64,000 nucleotides of DNA from positions 1 to 64,000 of the forward strand of contig NZ_JADDKQ010000022.1 in the NCBI RefSeq assembly GCF_016464425.1, read 5' to 3'. Each line of letters begins with the position of its first letter. The first letter of the stretch is position 1. The stretch is from Actinotalea solisilvae (lineage in GTDB: Bacteria > Actinomycetota > Actinomycetes > Actinomycetales > Cellulomonadaceae). This document shows positions 1-9,775 of this stretch, piece after piece. The position numbers and the translations under genes are program-made. The notes below the pieces were generated by a model. It was not told where the DNA came from. It saw only the letters and a list, made by a program, of their open reading frames with translations, and did not search any database.

Positions 1-302
1 CCGAGGTCGAGCGCGTCGACCTTGTCGGCCCCTGCCTGACGCGCCGAGAGCACCACGATCGGCAGGGTGGAGCTCGCGCGGATGCGTCGGATCACCTCGA
101 GCCCGTCGAGGTCGGGCAGGCCCAGGTCGAGGAGGACCACGTCCGGACCGGCGCCCAGCGCCAGCTCGACCGCCTCGTCGCCGTCGCGCGCGAGCAGGGG
201 TACCCAGCCGTGCGCGCGAAGGTGGATCGCCAGGACGCGCCGGAGGGCGGCGTCGTCGTCGACGACGAGCGCGACGGGGGCCGGGTCCGCGTGCCCGCTC
301 AC
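1..302 (-). CDS. kdpE: KdpE-like response regulator, partial (C-terminus outside window)
   Basis: Only about 100 N-terminal residues are present. They form a receiver domain: an acidic pocket (VVDDD), the phospho-acceptor Asp in VVLLDLGLPDLDG, and the conserved Thr/Ser and Lys positions in LPIVVLSAR and DKV. The sequence is closest in feel to KdpE, the OmpR-type regulator that responds to K+ limitation and turgor; the DNA-binding half lies off the window. The GTG start overlaps the stop of the upstream sensor kinase (GTGA), so translation of the pair is probably coupled. KdpE assignment is inference from the receiver sequence and the KdpD-like partner; another OmpR-family regulator is possible. 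Confidence 0.7.
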   Translation of the reverse strand, partial: MSGHADPAPVALVVDDDAALRRVLAIHLRAHGWVPLLARDGDEAVELALGAGPDVVLLDLGLPDLDGLEVIRRIRASSTLPIVVLSARQAGADKVDALDL

Positions 303-1782
303 GCGCGTTCCGTCAGCGTCGGCTCCGCCACCGGCACCGTGACCTCGACGGTGAGCCCGCCGCCCGGCGTCGGGAGCACCGCGACGTGCGCACCGAGCGT
401 GTCGGCGAGCCCGCGGACGACCGCGAGCCCCAGCCCGAGACCCGCGCGGGGCGGGCCCTGGGTCGAGCCCAGGCGCTCGAACGCCGCGAACGCGCGCTCG
501 ACCTCGTCGCCCCGGAGGCCGGGTCCACGGTCCACCACGGCGACCACCATCGACCCGCCGCGCACGGCCGCGGTGACCCGCGCCGGGAAGGCGGCGGGGG
601 CGTGCTGCGCCGCGTTGGACGCGAGGTTGGCGACGACGCGCTCGAGCAGGCCGGGTCGGTGAGCACGAGCGGCAGGTCGTCGGGCAGGTCGAGGACGACG
701 CGCCGCGGGTCGACCCCTTCGAGCGCCCGGGGGATGACCTCCTCGAGGCTCACCGCCTCGACGTGAGGGCGCACGGCGCCCATGCGGAGCCGCGAGAGGT
801 CGAGCAGGTCGTCGATCAGCCGCTCGAGGCGGGCCGTGCCGGTGTCGATCGCCTCGACCAGCACGGCGCGGTCGTCGGCGTCGAGCACGGGGCCGTGCGC
901 CCCCAGCCCGTCGACCGCGGCCCGCACGGCGGCGAGCGGCGTGCGCAGGTCGTGCGAGACGGCCGCGAGGATGGCCGTGCGCGCGGCGTCGAGGTGCTCG
1001 AGCTCGCGCGCCCGCTCGGCCTCGCGACGCAGGCGGGCACGGTCGAGCACGACGGCGGCCTGCTCCGCGAACGCCGTGAGCACGCGTTCCTCCGCGGCCG
1101 TGAGGCGGTGCCCGGGCAGCGCGAGCAGGACGTCGCCCGCCGCACGCTGCGGGACGTCACGCGCACCGGCGACGTCCGAGCCCGCCGGCGCCCCGGGCGG
1201 GTAGGACGCCGCGGTCGCCCAGCCGCCCGGTTCCGCGGACCGGGTGAGGACGAGCGCCCGAGCGGAGCCGAAGCGGCGGGCCAGCTCCTCGGCCACGCCC
1301 TCGGGCGAGTCGCGCCCGGCGAGGACGGCGCGCGACAGGTCGGCCAGCGCGGTCGCCTCGGCACGGGCTTCCCGCGCGTCGGCGCGTCGGCGCTCCGCCA
1401 GGCCGACCACCGACGCGACGGCGCCCGCCACCAGCGCGAACACCATGAGCGCGAGGGCGTTCTCCGGGTCGTCGATCGTCAGGCCGCCCGTCGGCTCCGT
1501 GAAGAAGTAGTTGAGCAGCGACGCCGCGAGGACCGCGCAGACCAGCGACGGCGCGAGGCCACCGACCAGCGCCGTCACCACGACGAGCGTGAAGAACATC
1601 ATGAGGTCGGTGGGGAGCCCGAGGACGTCGCGCTCCCGGAGCAGGGCCGCCGTCAGGGCTGCCGGGCCCAGCGTCGCGAGCAGCCACCCCGCGACGGTGC
1701 GGCGCCGGCTGAGCGCGCCCCGGCGGCGCACCCCAGGCACGGCCCGACGGGCGGGGTCGATGTCGGGCGCCCACGTGGTCAC
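299..1782 (-). pseudogene. kdpD: KdpD-like sensor histidine kinase with a one-base frameshift
   Basis: The N-terminal frame encodes a short cytoplasmic start, about four membrane segments (DUF4118 type, residues ~30-125), a GAF-like region and a HisKA domain with the phospho-acceptor His in HDLRTPLAAVRAAVDGL. It lacks the long N-terminal KdpD and USP domains of E. coli KdpD, so it is a short form. Near 651-655 one base is missing from a G/C run: before it the frame reads LVLTDP, and the next frame continues GLLERVVANLASNAAQH, then the ATP-binding motifs DRGPGLRG and GLGLGLAVV, and ends TERA over the regulator start. As read, the ATPase domain is lost to a frameshift; a sequencing error in the homopolymer is equally possible. 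Confidence 0.75.
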
Positions 1783-1794
1783 GCACTCAGACTG
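1783..1794 (-). promoter_or_regulatory. Leaderless -10 box for the sensor kinase
   Basis: On the minus strand CAGTCT is followed by exactly six bases and then the GTG start, the spacing expected when transcription begins at the start codon. No ribosome binding site precedes this GTG. No clear -35 is seen. Confidence 0.4.
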
Positions 1795-1852
1795 CCAGGC
1801 CGCGCCCGGGCGGCCCCGGAGCGCCCCGACGGTCCCCTCGTGAGACGCGACC

Positions 1853-1858
1853 TAGACT
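1853..1858 (+). promoter_or_regulatory. Leaderless -10 box for the PadR gene
   Basis: TAGACT, six bases, then ATG. There is no Shine-Dalgarno sequence, so the mRNA probably starts at the A of the start codon. Confidence 0.55.
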
Positions 1859-1864
1859 CCGGGC

Positions 1865-2518
1865 ATGGCGGCGACGGAGACCCGGCTCCTGGTGCTCGGT
1901 GCCGTGCGCCTGTTCGAGCCCGTGAACGGGTACCAGATCCGTCGCGAGCTCCTCTCGTGGGGCGTCGACGACTGGGCGCACGTGCTGCCCGGGTCGATCT
2001 ACTCGAGCCTCGCCACGCTCACGAAGCAGGGTCACCTCGTGCGCCAGGACGTCGAGGACGGCGGCCGCACGGTCGCGGTCTACGCGACGACGCCGTCGGG
2101 GCGGGACGAGCTCGACCGGCTGTTCGAGCACGCGATGACGACCGTCGACCCCCTCGATCCCCTGCCCGTCCACACCGCGATGAGCATGTGCTCGCTGTTC
2201 GCGCGCGACGTCGTCGCCGGGCACCTCGAGACGCGCGCCGCCGCGCTGGGTGCGCACCTCGAGGCGCTCCGCGCCGCCCACGCCGCGACGGCGGCGGGCG
2301 CCTCACCCCCGCACGTCGCGCGCGTGCTCGAGCTCCAGCTCGGCATCGCGGAGCTCGAGCGCACGTGGGTCCGGGACCTCGCGATCGCGGTGCGCCGTGG
2401 CGAGCTCAGCTTCGCGGGCGAGCCGGCGACGTGGTCCCCGCCGGCCGACGACCCGGGCTGGCAGATGGCGCACGACCGCGACCGCTACGCGGCGATGCTC
2501 CGCTCGCGCGCCGTCTGA
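1865..2518 (+). CDS. PadR family transcriptional regulator
   Basis: A 217-residue protein with an N-terminal winged helix (LVLGAVRLFEPVNGYQIRREL, then GSIYSSLATLTKQGHLVRQ with the wing at GGRTVAVYATTPSGRDEL) and a helical C-terminal dimerisation half, the PadR-s2 layout. It sits directly upstream of a DrrAB-type exporter on the same strand, the common arrangement in which the PadR protein represses the pump until a drug ligand binds. An imperfect palindrome (TTCAA-GT-TTGAA) lies in the exporter leader and is a plausible operator. The ligand cannot be told from the sequence. Confidence 0.88.
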   Translation: MAATETRLLVLGAVRLFEPVNGYQIRRELLSWGVDDWAHVLPGSIYSSLATLTKQGHLVRQDVEDGGRTVAVYATTPSGRDELDRLFEHAMTTVDPLDPLPVHTAMSMCSLFARDVVAGHLETRAAALGAHLEALRAAHAATAAGASPPHVARVLELQLGIAELERTWVRDLAIAVRRGELSFAGEPATWSPPADDPGWQMAHDRDRYAAMLRSRAV

Positions 2519-2636
2519 CGGCGTCGCCCCTCGCAGGGGTCAGGGAGTGTCGGACCCCTGCGGCATCCTCCCGATGAGTTCCCGGCGACAGCCGGGTCAA
2601 TCCACGACGGCGGGCCGACCGCCGTCCGCAACGGCG

Positions 2637-2666
2637 TTGACAGGCGAGCGGCGCGTCACCCAGCAT
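2637..2666 (+). promoter_or_regulatory. Promoter of the drug-exporter operon
   Basis: TTGACA and CAGCAT are separated by 18 bases. This is one of the few places in the window with a consensus -35. It lies between the PadR gene and the exporter operon. Confidence 0.5.
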
Positions 2667-2674
2667 GGCCGGTG

Positions 2675-2686
2675 TTCAAGTTTGAA
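2675..2686 (+). promoter_or_regulatory. Palindromic operator candidate for PadR
   Basis: TTCAA-GT-TTGAA, an AT-rich inverted repeat in a GC-rich setting, lies just after the predicted transcription start and just before the GGAGG of the exporter ATPase. Its position suits a repressor site; assignment to the neighbouring PadR protein is inference. Confidence 0.45.
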
Positions 2687-2704
2687 TAGATCGCGGAGGG
2701 GCCG

Positions 2705-3771
<1,067 letters not shown>

Positions 3772-3775
<4 letters not shown>

Positions 3776-4596
3776 CCACCACCACCGCACCCCGGCGCGG
3801 CGCCGCGACCGCGGAGGCCGCCGTGCGCGGCGGGACGCCGTCGTCGTTCTTCCGCGAGAGCTTCATCGTGTTCCGCCGCCAGCTGCGCATGAACCTGCGC
3901 AACCCCGCCTGGGTCATCATCGGGATGCTCCAGCCGGTGCTCTACCTGCTGCTGTTCGGCCCCCTGCTCGAGCCGCTCATCGGCCAGTTCGGCGCCACGA
4001 ACGCGTACACGTTCTTCGTGCCCGGCATGCTCGTGCAGCTCGGCATCTTCGGGGCCTTCTTCGCCGGGTTCAGCCTCATCGGCGAGTGGCGCGAGGGCGT
4101 CATCGAGGCCGAGCGCGTCACCCCGGCCAGCCGCACGGCCCTGCTCGTCGGGCGCCTCTACCGCGACCTCCTGCAGCTGCTCGTGCAGGCGCTCATCCTC
4201 GTCGGCCTCGGCTACCTCATGGGCATGCGCGCCTCCGGCACGGGGATCGTGCTCGGCGTCGCCATCACGCTGCTGCTGGGCGGCGCGTGCGCGGCGGCGT
4301 CCAACGCGCTCGCGCTCACGACCAAGTCGGAGGACGTCATGGCGCCGGTCATCAACATGGTGATGATGCCCGTGCTCCTGCTGTCGGGGATCCTCCTGCC
4401 GATGACGATCGGGCCGACGTGGCTCCAGGACGTCAGCGACTTCATGCCCATCCGGCACGTCGTCGACGCCGTCCGCGCCTCCTTCGCCGGGGACTTCGGG
4501 GCGTCGGCGATGACCTGGGGCATCCTCTGGTCGGTGGGCATGTTCGTGCTCGCCGTGTGGTGGGGCACGTCGACGTTCCGGCGCGAGAACGCCTGA
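3772..4596 (+). CDS. DrrB/ABC-2 type exporter permease
   Basis: A 274-residue protein with about six membrane segments: a cytoplasmic N-terminus, SFIVFRRQLRMNLRNP, then WVIIGMLQPVLYLLLFGPLL and further hydrophobic stretches, ending in a short basic tail. The ABC-2 membrane family signature region (GILLPMTIGPTWLQ, then HVVDAVR) is clear. Translation starts at an ATG overlapping the stop of the ATPase gene by four bases, so the two subunits should be made in equal amounts. Together they form a daunorubicin-resistance-like exporter, probably controlled by the upstream PadR protein. Confidence 0.88.
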
Positions 4597-4851
4597 GGGC
4601 CGCGCCCCTGCCCCTCGTGGTCATGCGGGGACTCGCGCCCATCGCTGACCACCCACCGTCGCCCCGTCACCCTCCCCGGTGGCGGGGCGCGTGCACCCGG
4701 ACCCCGGCCGCGCCTGACGCCGCGGTCGCAGCACCGCCCGGTGGCCGCACAGGACCCACGAGATCGGACAAACCACCCGATTGCGACTATCGGCCGGACC
4801 GGCGAGCCGTCATGCTCGGCGCACCACCCGCCCCGAGTCGGGAGCACGCGC

Positions 4852-6531
4852 ATGCGTCCAGGAACGCGCCAGGCCCTCCTCCACCGCCGCACCGCTGCCC
4901 TCACTGCGGCAGCCGCACTGGCCGTGGTGGCCGCTATCGCACCACCCGCCACCGCAGCCGACGACGCCACGTGCGCTCAGGTTCGATTCATCGGCGTCCG
5001 CGGCTCGGGTCAGAGCGTCGGGTACGGCGCCCAGGTCGACGACGTCCTCTACGGCTTCGCGATGTCGATGAGCGCCGCCGGCCACCGACCCACCGTCGAC
5101 TACCACGCCCTCGACTACACCGCCGCCCCCGTCGAGACGCTCGCGGCCGCCGGCGGCATCGACGAGTACATCCGCAGCATCACCACCGGCGTCCAGCTGC
5201 TCGACGTCTACATCGACAACGCGGCCGCCCGATGCCCCAGCCAGACGCTCGTCCTGGCTGGCTACTCCCAGGGCGCGATGGTCGTCCAGGAGTACCTGAG
5301 CTCGCCCGAAGCATCAGCAGCGATCCTTACTCGCGTCGCCGGAGCCGGCCTGGTCGCGAGCGGAGACCGCGAGCGCCCACCCGGCTGGATCGCGCACGAG
5401 TACGGCACCGCGACGCCCAGCAGCGGAGCTCGCACGACCATGCTCCTGCGCAACCCGCCGAACATCTCCACCCAGCTGCGCGGACGGGTCCTGAGCCTGT
5501 GCGACCGGGGAGACCTCGTCTGCGACACCGCTCGCGGCTCCGCGCGTCCACTGACGGCCATCGACATCCACGTCAACGCCTACCAGTGGGGCAAGGGTGC
5601 CGACCTCGGCCAGCGCCTCGCGCAGCTCGCCCTCGGCGCCGCGTACCCCCAGGACGCCGCCTACACGGTCCGTCCTGGCGAGCCGGTCGACGTGACACTC
5701 CACGCGACCATGTACGTGTCAGGGTTCGAGCCGCTGTGGCGGATCGACTCCGGTGAGCTGCCACCCGGCCTCCAGCTCGACCCGGTCACCGGGCGCATCG
5801 CCGGCACGCCGACGACCGAGGGCACGTTCGACCTCCACGTCGCCGTCGAAGGGCGCACGTGGAAGGTGTGGGTGCCCGCCACCGTCAGCTTTCGCGTCCA
5901 GGAGCCCGTCGTCGACCCGCCACCCCCACCGCCCACCGGTGACGTCACCGTCGACTTCCAGGGCACGGTCACCGAGGCGAGCCGTTGGGTCGCCGAAGAC
6001 GAGGAAGGCAATCCGGTCCCCGGGCCCACCGACCCGGTACTGCCCGACGACATCCAGGTCGGCACACCCGTCACAGGGTCGTACACCTTCCGCGCCAGCA
6101 CGCCGGACACCCACTGGGACCCCACCGACGCCACGTCCGGCGTCTACCGGTACACCGCAGCTCCCTACGGCGTCAGCCTGGCCGTCGGGTCCCTCACGTA
6201 CGCCACGACGTACCCCAGCGACCCGTGGACGGAGCCGTTCACGATCGCGACGACCGACGCGCCCTGGGGCGACTCCTTCCAGTGGAACGTGATGTTCCCC
6301 TCGGCGAGCAACGGCGTGCCCGTCCTCGACTTCGACTGGTGGTCAGCCGGCCCGCCGACAGCGCTGACCAGTGACGCGCTGCCATCCGGGGCGCTCAACC
6401 TCAGCACGTTCGACTCGACCAGGCTCCGAGTGACCGGCTGCGCAGACGAGGTCTACAACGCCGACTGGGGCTGCGCCACGTCGGCGTACGGGATGGAGAT
6501 CCAGATCACGTCCACGTCGACGCGGCCCTGA
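4852..6531 (+). CDS. Secreted cutinase-family esterase with Ig-like and C-terminal modules
   Basis: A 559-residue exported protein. The start is the ATG after GGGAGCACGCGC, which places a signal peptide (HRR, hydrophobic stretch, ATAA) at residues 1-36. Residues ~40-260 are a cutinase domain: nucleophile Ser139 in GYSQG, the Asp in GDLVC and the His in the AIDIHVNAY region, with paired cysteines. A putative Ig (He_PIG) module follows (LPPGLQLDPVTGRIAGTPT), then a Pro-rich linker and a ~190-residue beta-rich C-terminal region I do not recognise. Expected activity is hydrolysis of cutin, polyester or acyl esters outside the cell. Bacterial cutinases are usually about 200-300 residues, so the C-terminal half is extra, perhaps for binding polymer. 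Confidence 0.85.
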   Translation: MRPGTRQALLHRRTAALTAAAALAVVAAIAPPATAADDATCAQVRFIGVRGSGQSVGYGAQVDDVLYGFAMSMSAAGHRPTVDYHALDYTAAPVETLAAAGGIDEYIRSITTGVQLLDVYIDNAAARCPSQTLVLAGYSQGAMVVQEYLSSPEASAAILTRVAGAGLVASGDRERPPGWIAHEYGTATPSSGARTTMLLRNPPNISTQLRGRVLSLCDRGDLVCDTARGSARPLTAIDIHVNAYQWGKGADLGQRLAQLALGAAYPQDAAYTVRPGEPVDVTLHATMYVSGFEPLWRIDSGELPPGLQLDPVTGRIAGTPTTEGTFDLHVAVEGRTWKVWVPATVSFRVQEPVVDPPPPPPTGDVTVDFQGTVTEASRWVAEDEEGNPVPGPTDPVLPDDIQVGTPVTGSYTFRASTPDTHWDPTDATSGVYRYTAAPYGVSLAVGSLTYATTYPSDPWTEPFTIATTDAPWGDSFQWNVMFPSASNGVPVLDFDWWSAGPPTALTSDALPSGALNLSTFDSTRLRVTGCADEVYNADWGCATSAYGMEIQITSTSTRP

Positions 6532-6547
6532 TCCTGAGAGGGCCGGC

Positions 6548-6985
6548 TCAGCCCGGCTGCAGCTCCTGCGCGAGCATGACGAGGATGCCGCTGGGACCGC
6601 GGACGTAGGTGAGCAGGTAGGCGTCCTCGTAGCGGGCGACGCCCCGCAGGGGGTGGCACCCGTGCCGGGCGGCGATCGCGAGCGCCTCGTCGAGGTCGTC
6701 GACCGCGAACGCCACCCGGTGCATGCCGATCTCGTGGGGCTGGGTCGGCTCGGTCTCGATCGCGACGGGGTGGACGTACTCGAAGAGCTCGAGCCGGCCG
6801 TGGCCGTCCGGGGTCTGCAGCATCGCGAGCCGGACGTGGTTGCCGTCGAGGCCCACGGCCGTGTCCGCCCACTCCCCGCTGACCTCGCCCCGGCCCAGCT
6901 CGGTCAGGCCGAGGTCGGTGAAGAACGCGATCGCCGCCTCGAGGTCCCGGACGGCGATGGCGACGTTGTCGAGCCTGATGGGCAT
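6548..6985 (-). CDS. VOC superfamily (glyoxalase-like) protein
   Basis: A 145-residue protein with the paired beta-alpha-beta-beta-beta modules of vicinal oxygen chelate proteins: LDNVAIAVRDLEAAIAFFTDLGL opens the first, HRVAFAVDDLDEALAIAARHG the second, and GPSGILVMLAQEL closes it. Likely metal ligands are the early N/H position, E in LELFEY, H in MHRVAF and E in AQEL. Substrate unknown: lactoylglutathione lyase, dioxygenase or drug-binding roles are all known in the family. A TAGCGT box seven bases upstream of the ATG and no ribosome binding site suggest a leaderless mRNA. Confidence 0.82.
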   Translation of the reverse strand: MPIRLDNVAIAVRDLEAAIAFFTDLGLTELGRGEVSGEWADTAVGLDGNHVRLAMLQTPDGHGRLELFEYVHPVAIETEPTQPHEIGMHRVAFAVDDLDEALAIAARHGCHPLRGVARYEDAYLLTYVRGPSGILVMLAQELQPG

Positions 6986-6992
6986 GGACAGC

Positions 6993-6998
6993 ACGCTA
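6993..6998 (-). promoter_or_regulatory. Leaderless -10 box for the VOC gene
   Basis: TAGCGT on the minus strand lies seven bases before ATG. No Shine-Dalgarno sequence is present. Confidence 0.5.
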
Positions 6999-7054
6999 CC
7001 GAGGCACGCCGCCGCGCGGGAGGGCGACCCCTCCCGCGCGGCGGCGCCTCTCCC

Positions 7055-7060
7055 TAGGCT
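7055..7060 (+). promoter_or_regulatory. Leaderless -10 box for the lipase fusion gene
   Basis: TAGGCT, six bases, ATG. It is nearly back to back with the VOC promoter on the other strand, the two -10 boxes being about 57 bases apart. Confidence 0.5.
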
Positions 7061-7066
7061 CGCGCC

Positions 7067-8809
7067 ATGGGGACGAGGCCGACGCCTCCGCGGTCGCGGG
7101 GCTCCGCCCTGCCTCCCCGCGCGGCACCCGTCGTCGGTCTGGCGATGACGGGCCTCGGCGCGGCCCTGCTGGCGCGCGCGTCCGCGTCCGTCGCGTCCGT
7201 CGTGCTCCTCGTCGCGGCCGGCCTGGTGGCCGCCGGGACCGCACGCCTGCTCCGCGCCCCCGAGCCGCAGCGTGACCGCCGGGTCGACGTGGCCACGGGC
7301 CTCGTCCTCGTCGTCGCCGGCGTCCTCGCGGTCGTCCTGTCGTCGGCGACCGTGCGCGTGCTCGTCCTGCTCGTCGCGATCGGGCTCGTCGCCACGGCGG
7401 TCGCCGAGCTGACGGGCTCGCGCCGCGACGACCGGCCGACGGCCATCGCGCTCGCCGTCGCGTCGGTCGCGCTCGCCGGCGTGGTCCTCGTGTGGCCCCG
7501 CCTGTCGCTGTGGGCGATCGGCGTGGCCCTCGGCGCCTGGCTGGTCCTCACCGGGCTGGTCACGGTCGCGCGCGCCGTGCTCGGCCGTGCGCCGCGGACC
7601 GCCCGCCCACCGCGGCGGGCGCTGCAGCGGGCCGCCGCGGCCGGCGCGCTCGTCGTCTCGGTCGCGCTCGTCGTCGGGACCGTCGTCGTGCACCGCGGCG
7701 ACGTCCGGGTGGCGCCCGACGCGTTCTACTCCCCGCCGCTCGCGGTGCCCGACGAGCCCGGCGTGCTGATCCGGAGCGAGCCCCTGACGACCGGCGTGCC
7801 GGACGGCGCGCGCGCGTGGCGCATCCTCTACACGACCACGGACGGCGACGGCCGCGCCGCCGTCTCGAGCGGCACCGTGCTGGCGCCGCTCGACGCGGGC
7901 GAGGCACCGGCGCCCGTGCTCGCCGTCGCGCACGGCACCACGGGCGTGACCCCGCGGTGCGCGCCGTCCCTCGCGGCGCAGCCGTTCGCGGACGGCGCCG
8001 GGGCCGCCCTCGAGCGCATGGTCGCCGCGGGCTGGGTCGGCGTGCTGTCCGACTACGTGGGCCTCGGCACCGCCGGCCCGCACCCCTACCTCGTCGGGCC
8101 CGACACCGCGCACGCGGTCCTCGACGCCGTGCGCGCGGCGCGCTCGCTGGAGCTCGACCTCACGCACGACGTCGTCGTCTGGGGCCACTCGCAGGGCGGC
8201 CACGCCGCGCTGTGGACCGGGATGCTCGCGGGGGACTACGCGCCCGACGTGCCGCTGCTCGGTGTCGCAGCGCTCGCACCCGCGAGCGACCTGCCGGCCC
8301 TCGCGGAGGGCGTGCGCGCCGAGGCCATCGGCAAGCTCGTCTCGGCCTACATCGCGGCGTCGTGGGCGGAGCACGTCGACGGCGTCGAGCTGCGCGAGGT
8401 CGTCACGCCCGGCTACCTGCCGCTCGTGCGACGCATCGAGGACCTGTGCTTCACGGGCCGCGACGTCGTCGCCGCGCTCGCGACGGCGTCGCAGATGACC
8501 GACGAGGTCATGCGGCCCGACGTGCTCGACGGCGAGGTGGGCGCGCTGCTCGCGGCGAACAGCCCCGACGGCGACGTACCGGTGCCCGTGCTCCTCGCCC
8601 AGGGCTCGACGGACCCGCTCGTGCTCCCCGCCCAGCAGCGCGCGTTCGTCGCGACCCGCTGCGCCGCGGGCCAGGCCGTCGACTACCGCGAGTACGAGGG
8701 CCTCGACCACCTCTCGCTCGTGGCCGCCACGTCTCCGCTCACCGACGACCTGGTGGCGTGGACGCTCGCCCGGCGCGCGGGTGAGCCGGCCGCGGACACC
8801 TGCGCCTGA
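7067..8809 (+). CDS. Membrane-anchored lipase: HdeD/DUF308-like domain fused to a secretory-lipase-type hydrolase
   Basis: A 580-residue protein in two parts. Residues ~20-175 contain about six short hydrophobic helices with small repeats, like the HdeD/DUF308 membrane fold; one more membrane helix (~185-205) leads into the second part. Residues ~220-575 form an alpha/beta-hydrolase of the secretory (LIP-type) lipase family: AHGTTG oxyanion region, nucleophile Ser375 in GHSQGG, later PVLLAQGSTDPLV (acid) and EGLDHLSLV (His). The hydrolase should face the outside, tethered by the membrane domain. The fusion is unusual; lipases of this family are normally free secreted proteins. Substrate unknown. 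Confidence 0.8.
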   Translation: MGTRPTPPRSRGSALPPRAAPVVGLAMTGLGAALLARASASVASVVLLVAAGLVAAGTARLLRAPEPQRDRRVDVATGLVLVVAGVLAVVLSSATVRVLVLLVAIGLVATAVAELTGSRRDDRPTAIALAVASVALAGVVLVWPRLSLWAIGVALGAWLVLTGLVTVARAVLGRAPRTARPPRRALQRAAAAGALVVSVALVVGTVVVHRGDVRVAPDAFYSPPLAVPDEPGVLIRSEPLTTGVPDGARAWRILYTTTDGDGRAAVSSGTVLAPLDAGEAPAPVLAVAHGTTGVTPRCAPSLAAQPFADGAGAALERMVAAGWVGVLSDYVGLGTAGPHPYLVGPDTAHAVLDAVRAARSLELDLTHDVVVWGHSQGGHAALWTGMLAGDYAPDVPLLGVAALAPASDLPALAEGVRAEAIGKLVSAYIAASWAEHVDGVELREVVTPGYLPLVRRIEDLCFTGRDVVAALATASQMTDEVMRPDVLDGEVGALLAANSPDGDVPVPVLLAQGSTDPLVLPAQQRAFVATRCAAGQAVDYREYEGLDHLSLVAATSPLTDDLVAWTLARRAGEPAADTCA

Positions 8810-8839
8810 ACGCAGCGCGCTGGCCTGGACCGGCCCGGG

Positions 8840-9766
8840 TCAGCGTGCGAGCGACATCGCCATCCGGCGGTACGTGTGACGCCGGCCGCGGATCGCGATG
8901 CTGTACGCCATCAGGTTCTCGGGGAGCGCGATGCCGAAGAGGCCGCAGTCGCCCAGGTGGTGCACGTCGGTGCCGGTCATCTTGGCCATGAGCGCGATCC
9001 GCCGGATCGTGTCGACGTCGGCGCCCTCCTGCGACGTGCCGACCGTCGTCATCGTCAGCGCGCCCGCGGCGTGGACCGTGTCGACCCAGCCGCGCACGAG
9101 CGCCTCGTGGCAGCCCGGCACCGTCCCGGGCGCGGGCAGCAGGACGACGTCGGCGCCCGCCGCGACGAAGCCCTCGAGCGACGCGTCGTCGACCAGTCGC
9201 GAGCCGGCCTGCGACACGCTGCCCGCCGCGTGCATGCGCCCGGCCATGAGCACGACGGCGTCGCCCACCGCGTCGCGGACGCTCCGCACGGCGCGCGCGA
9301 GCGAGTCGTTGGTGACGCCCATGCCGGGGTTGCCGGTGAGCACGATCGCGTCGACGCCGAGGGCGACGGCGGCCGCGACGTTCTCCGGCGTCGCGAGGCG
9401 GCCGCCCTTCTCGCCGGGGCCGAAGTCGTCGTCCGTGGCGCGGTCGGCCTGCGGGTCGACCGGCTCGAGGTTGACCGCCACGAGCCGGCCGGTGAGTCGC
9501 TTGATCTCGCGCACGACGTCGCCCGGGGCCGCGTCGATCGCGAAGACCGCCGGCGACTGCACGTCGAGCAGGTTGACGACGAGCAGGTCCGCGCCCATGG
9601 CCGCGGCGAGCTCAGGGTTGCTGACGTCGTGCACCGCGGCCATCGCGGGCGCGATCATCTCCGCGGCGAGCACGCGGCCCTCGCTGCCCCGGATCGAGGC
9701 GAGGACGTCCGCGCGGCCGTAGCCGGCCAGCTCGCGGGCGGTGGTGTCGATGAGGCGCTTGACCAC
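8840..9766 (-). CDS. TIM-barrel protein of uncharacterised family (DUF7916-like)
   Basis: A 308-residue soluble protein. The pattern of short strands ending in small or acidic residues (MGADLLVVNLLDVQ, RLVAVNLEPV, VDAIVLTGNPGMG, AVVLMAGRMH, ADVVLLPAPGTVPG, LTMTTVGTSQEGA, TGTDVHHLGDCGL) suggests a (beta/alpha)8 barrel with a phosphate-binding end. Relatives are often labelled haloacid-dehalogenase-like or PEP phosphonomutase-like without biochemical support; I recall the family as DUF7916 but cannot check. The start chosen is GTG after AAGGAG, six bases away; the further upstream frame would translate a 17-bp tandem repeat. Function unknown. Confidence 0.65.
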   Translation of the reverse strand: MVKRLIDTTARELAGYGRADVLASIRGSEGRVLAAEMIAPAMAAVHDVSNPELAAAMGADLLVVNLLDVQSPAVFAIDAAPGDVVREIKRLTGRLVAVNLEPVDPQADRATDDDFGPGEKGGRLATPENVAAAVALGVDAIVLTGNPGMGVTNDSLARAVRSVRDAVGDAVVLMAGRMHAAGSVSQAGSRLVDDASLEGFVAAGADVVLLPAPGTVPGCHEALVRGWVDTVHAAGALTMTTVGTSQEGADVDTIRRIALMAKMTGTDVHHLGDCGLFGIALPENLMAYSIAIRGRRHTYRRMAMSLAR

Positions 9767-9775
9767 GGGTCTCCT

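Noticed and set aside
763..2577. Very long open frames opposite real genes (also at 6548-8710, 16567-19347, 33646-37044)
   Set aside because: They are antisense or shifted-frame shadows caused by lack of stop codons at very high GC: Arg-, Ala- and Pro-rich, without domains.
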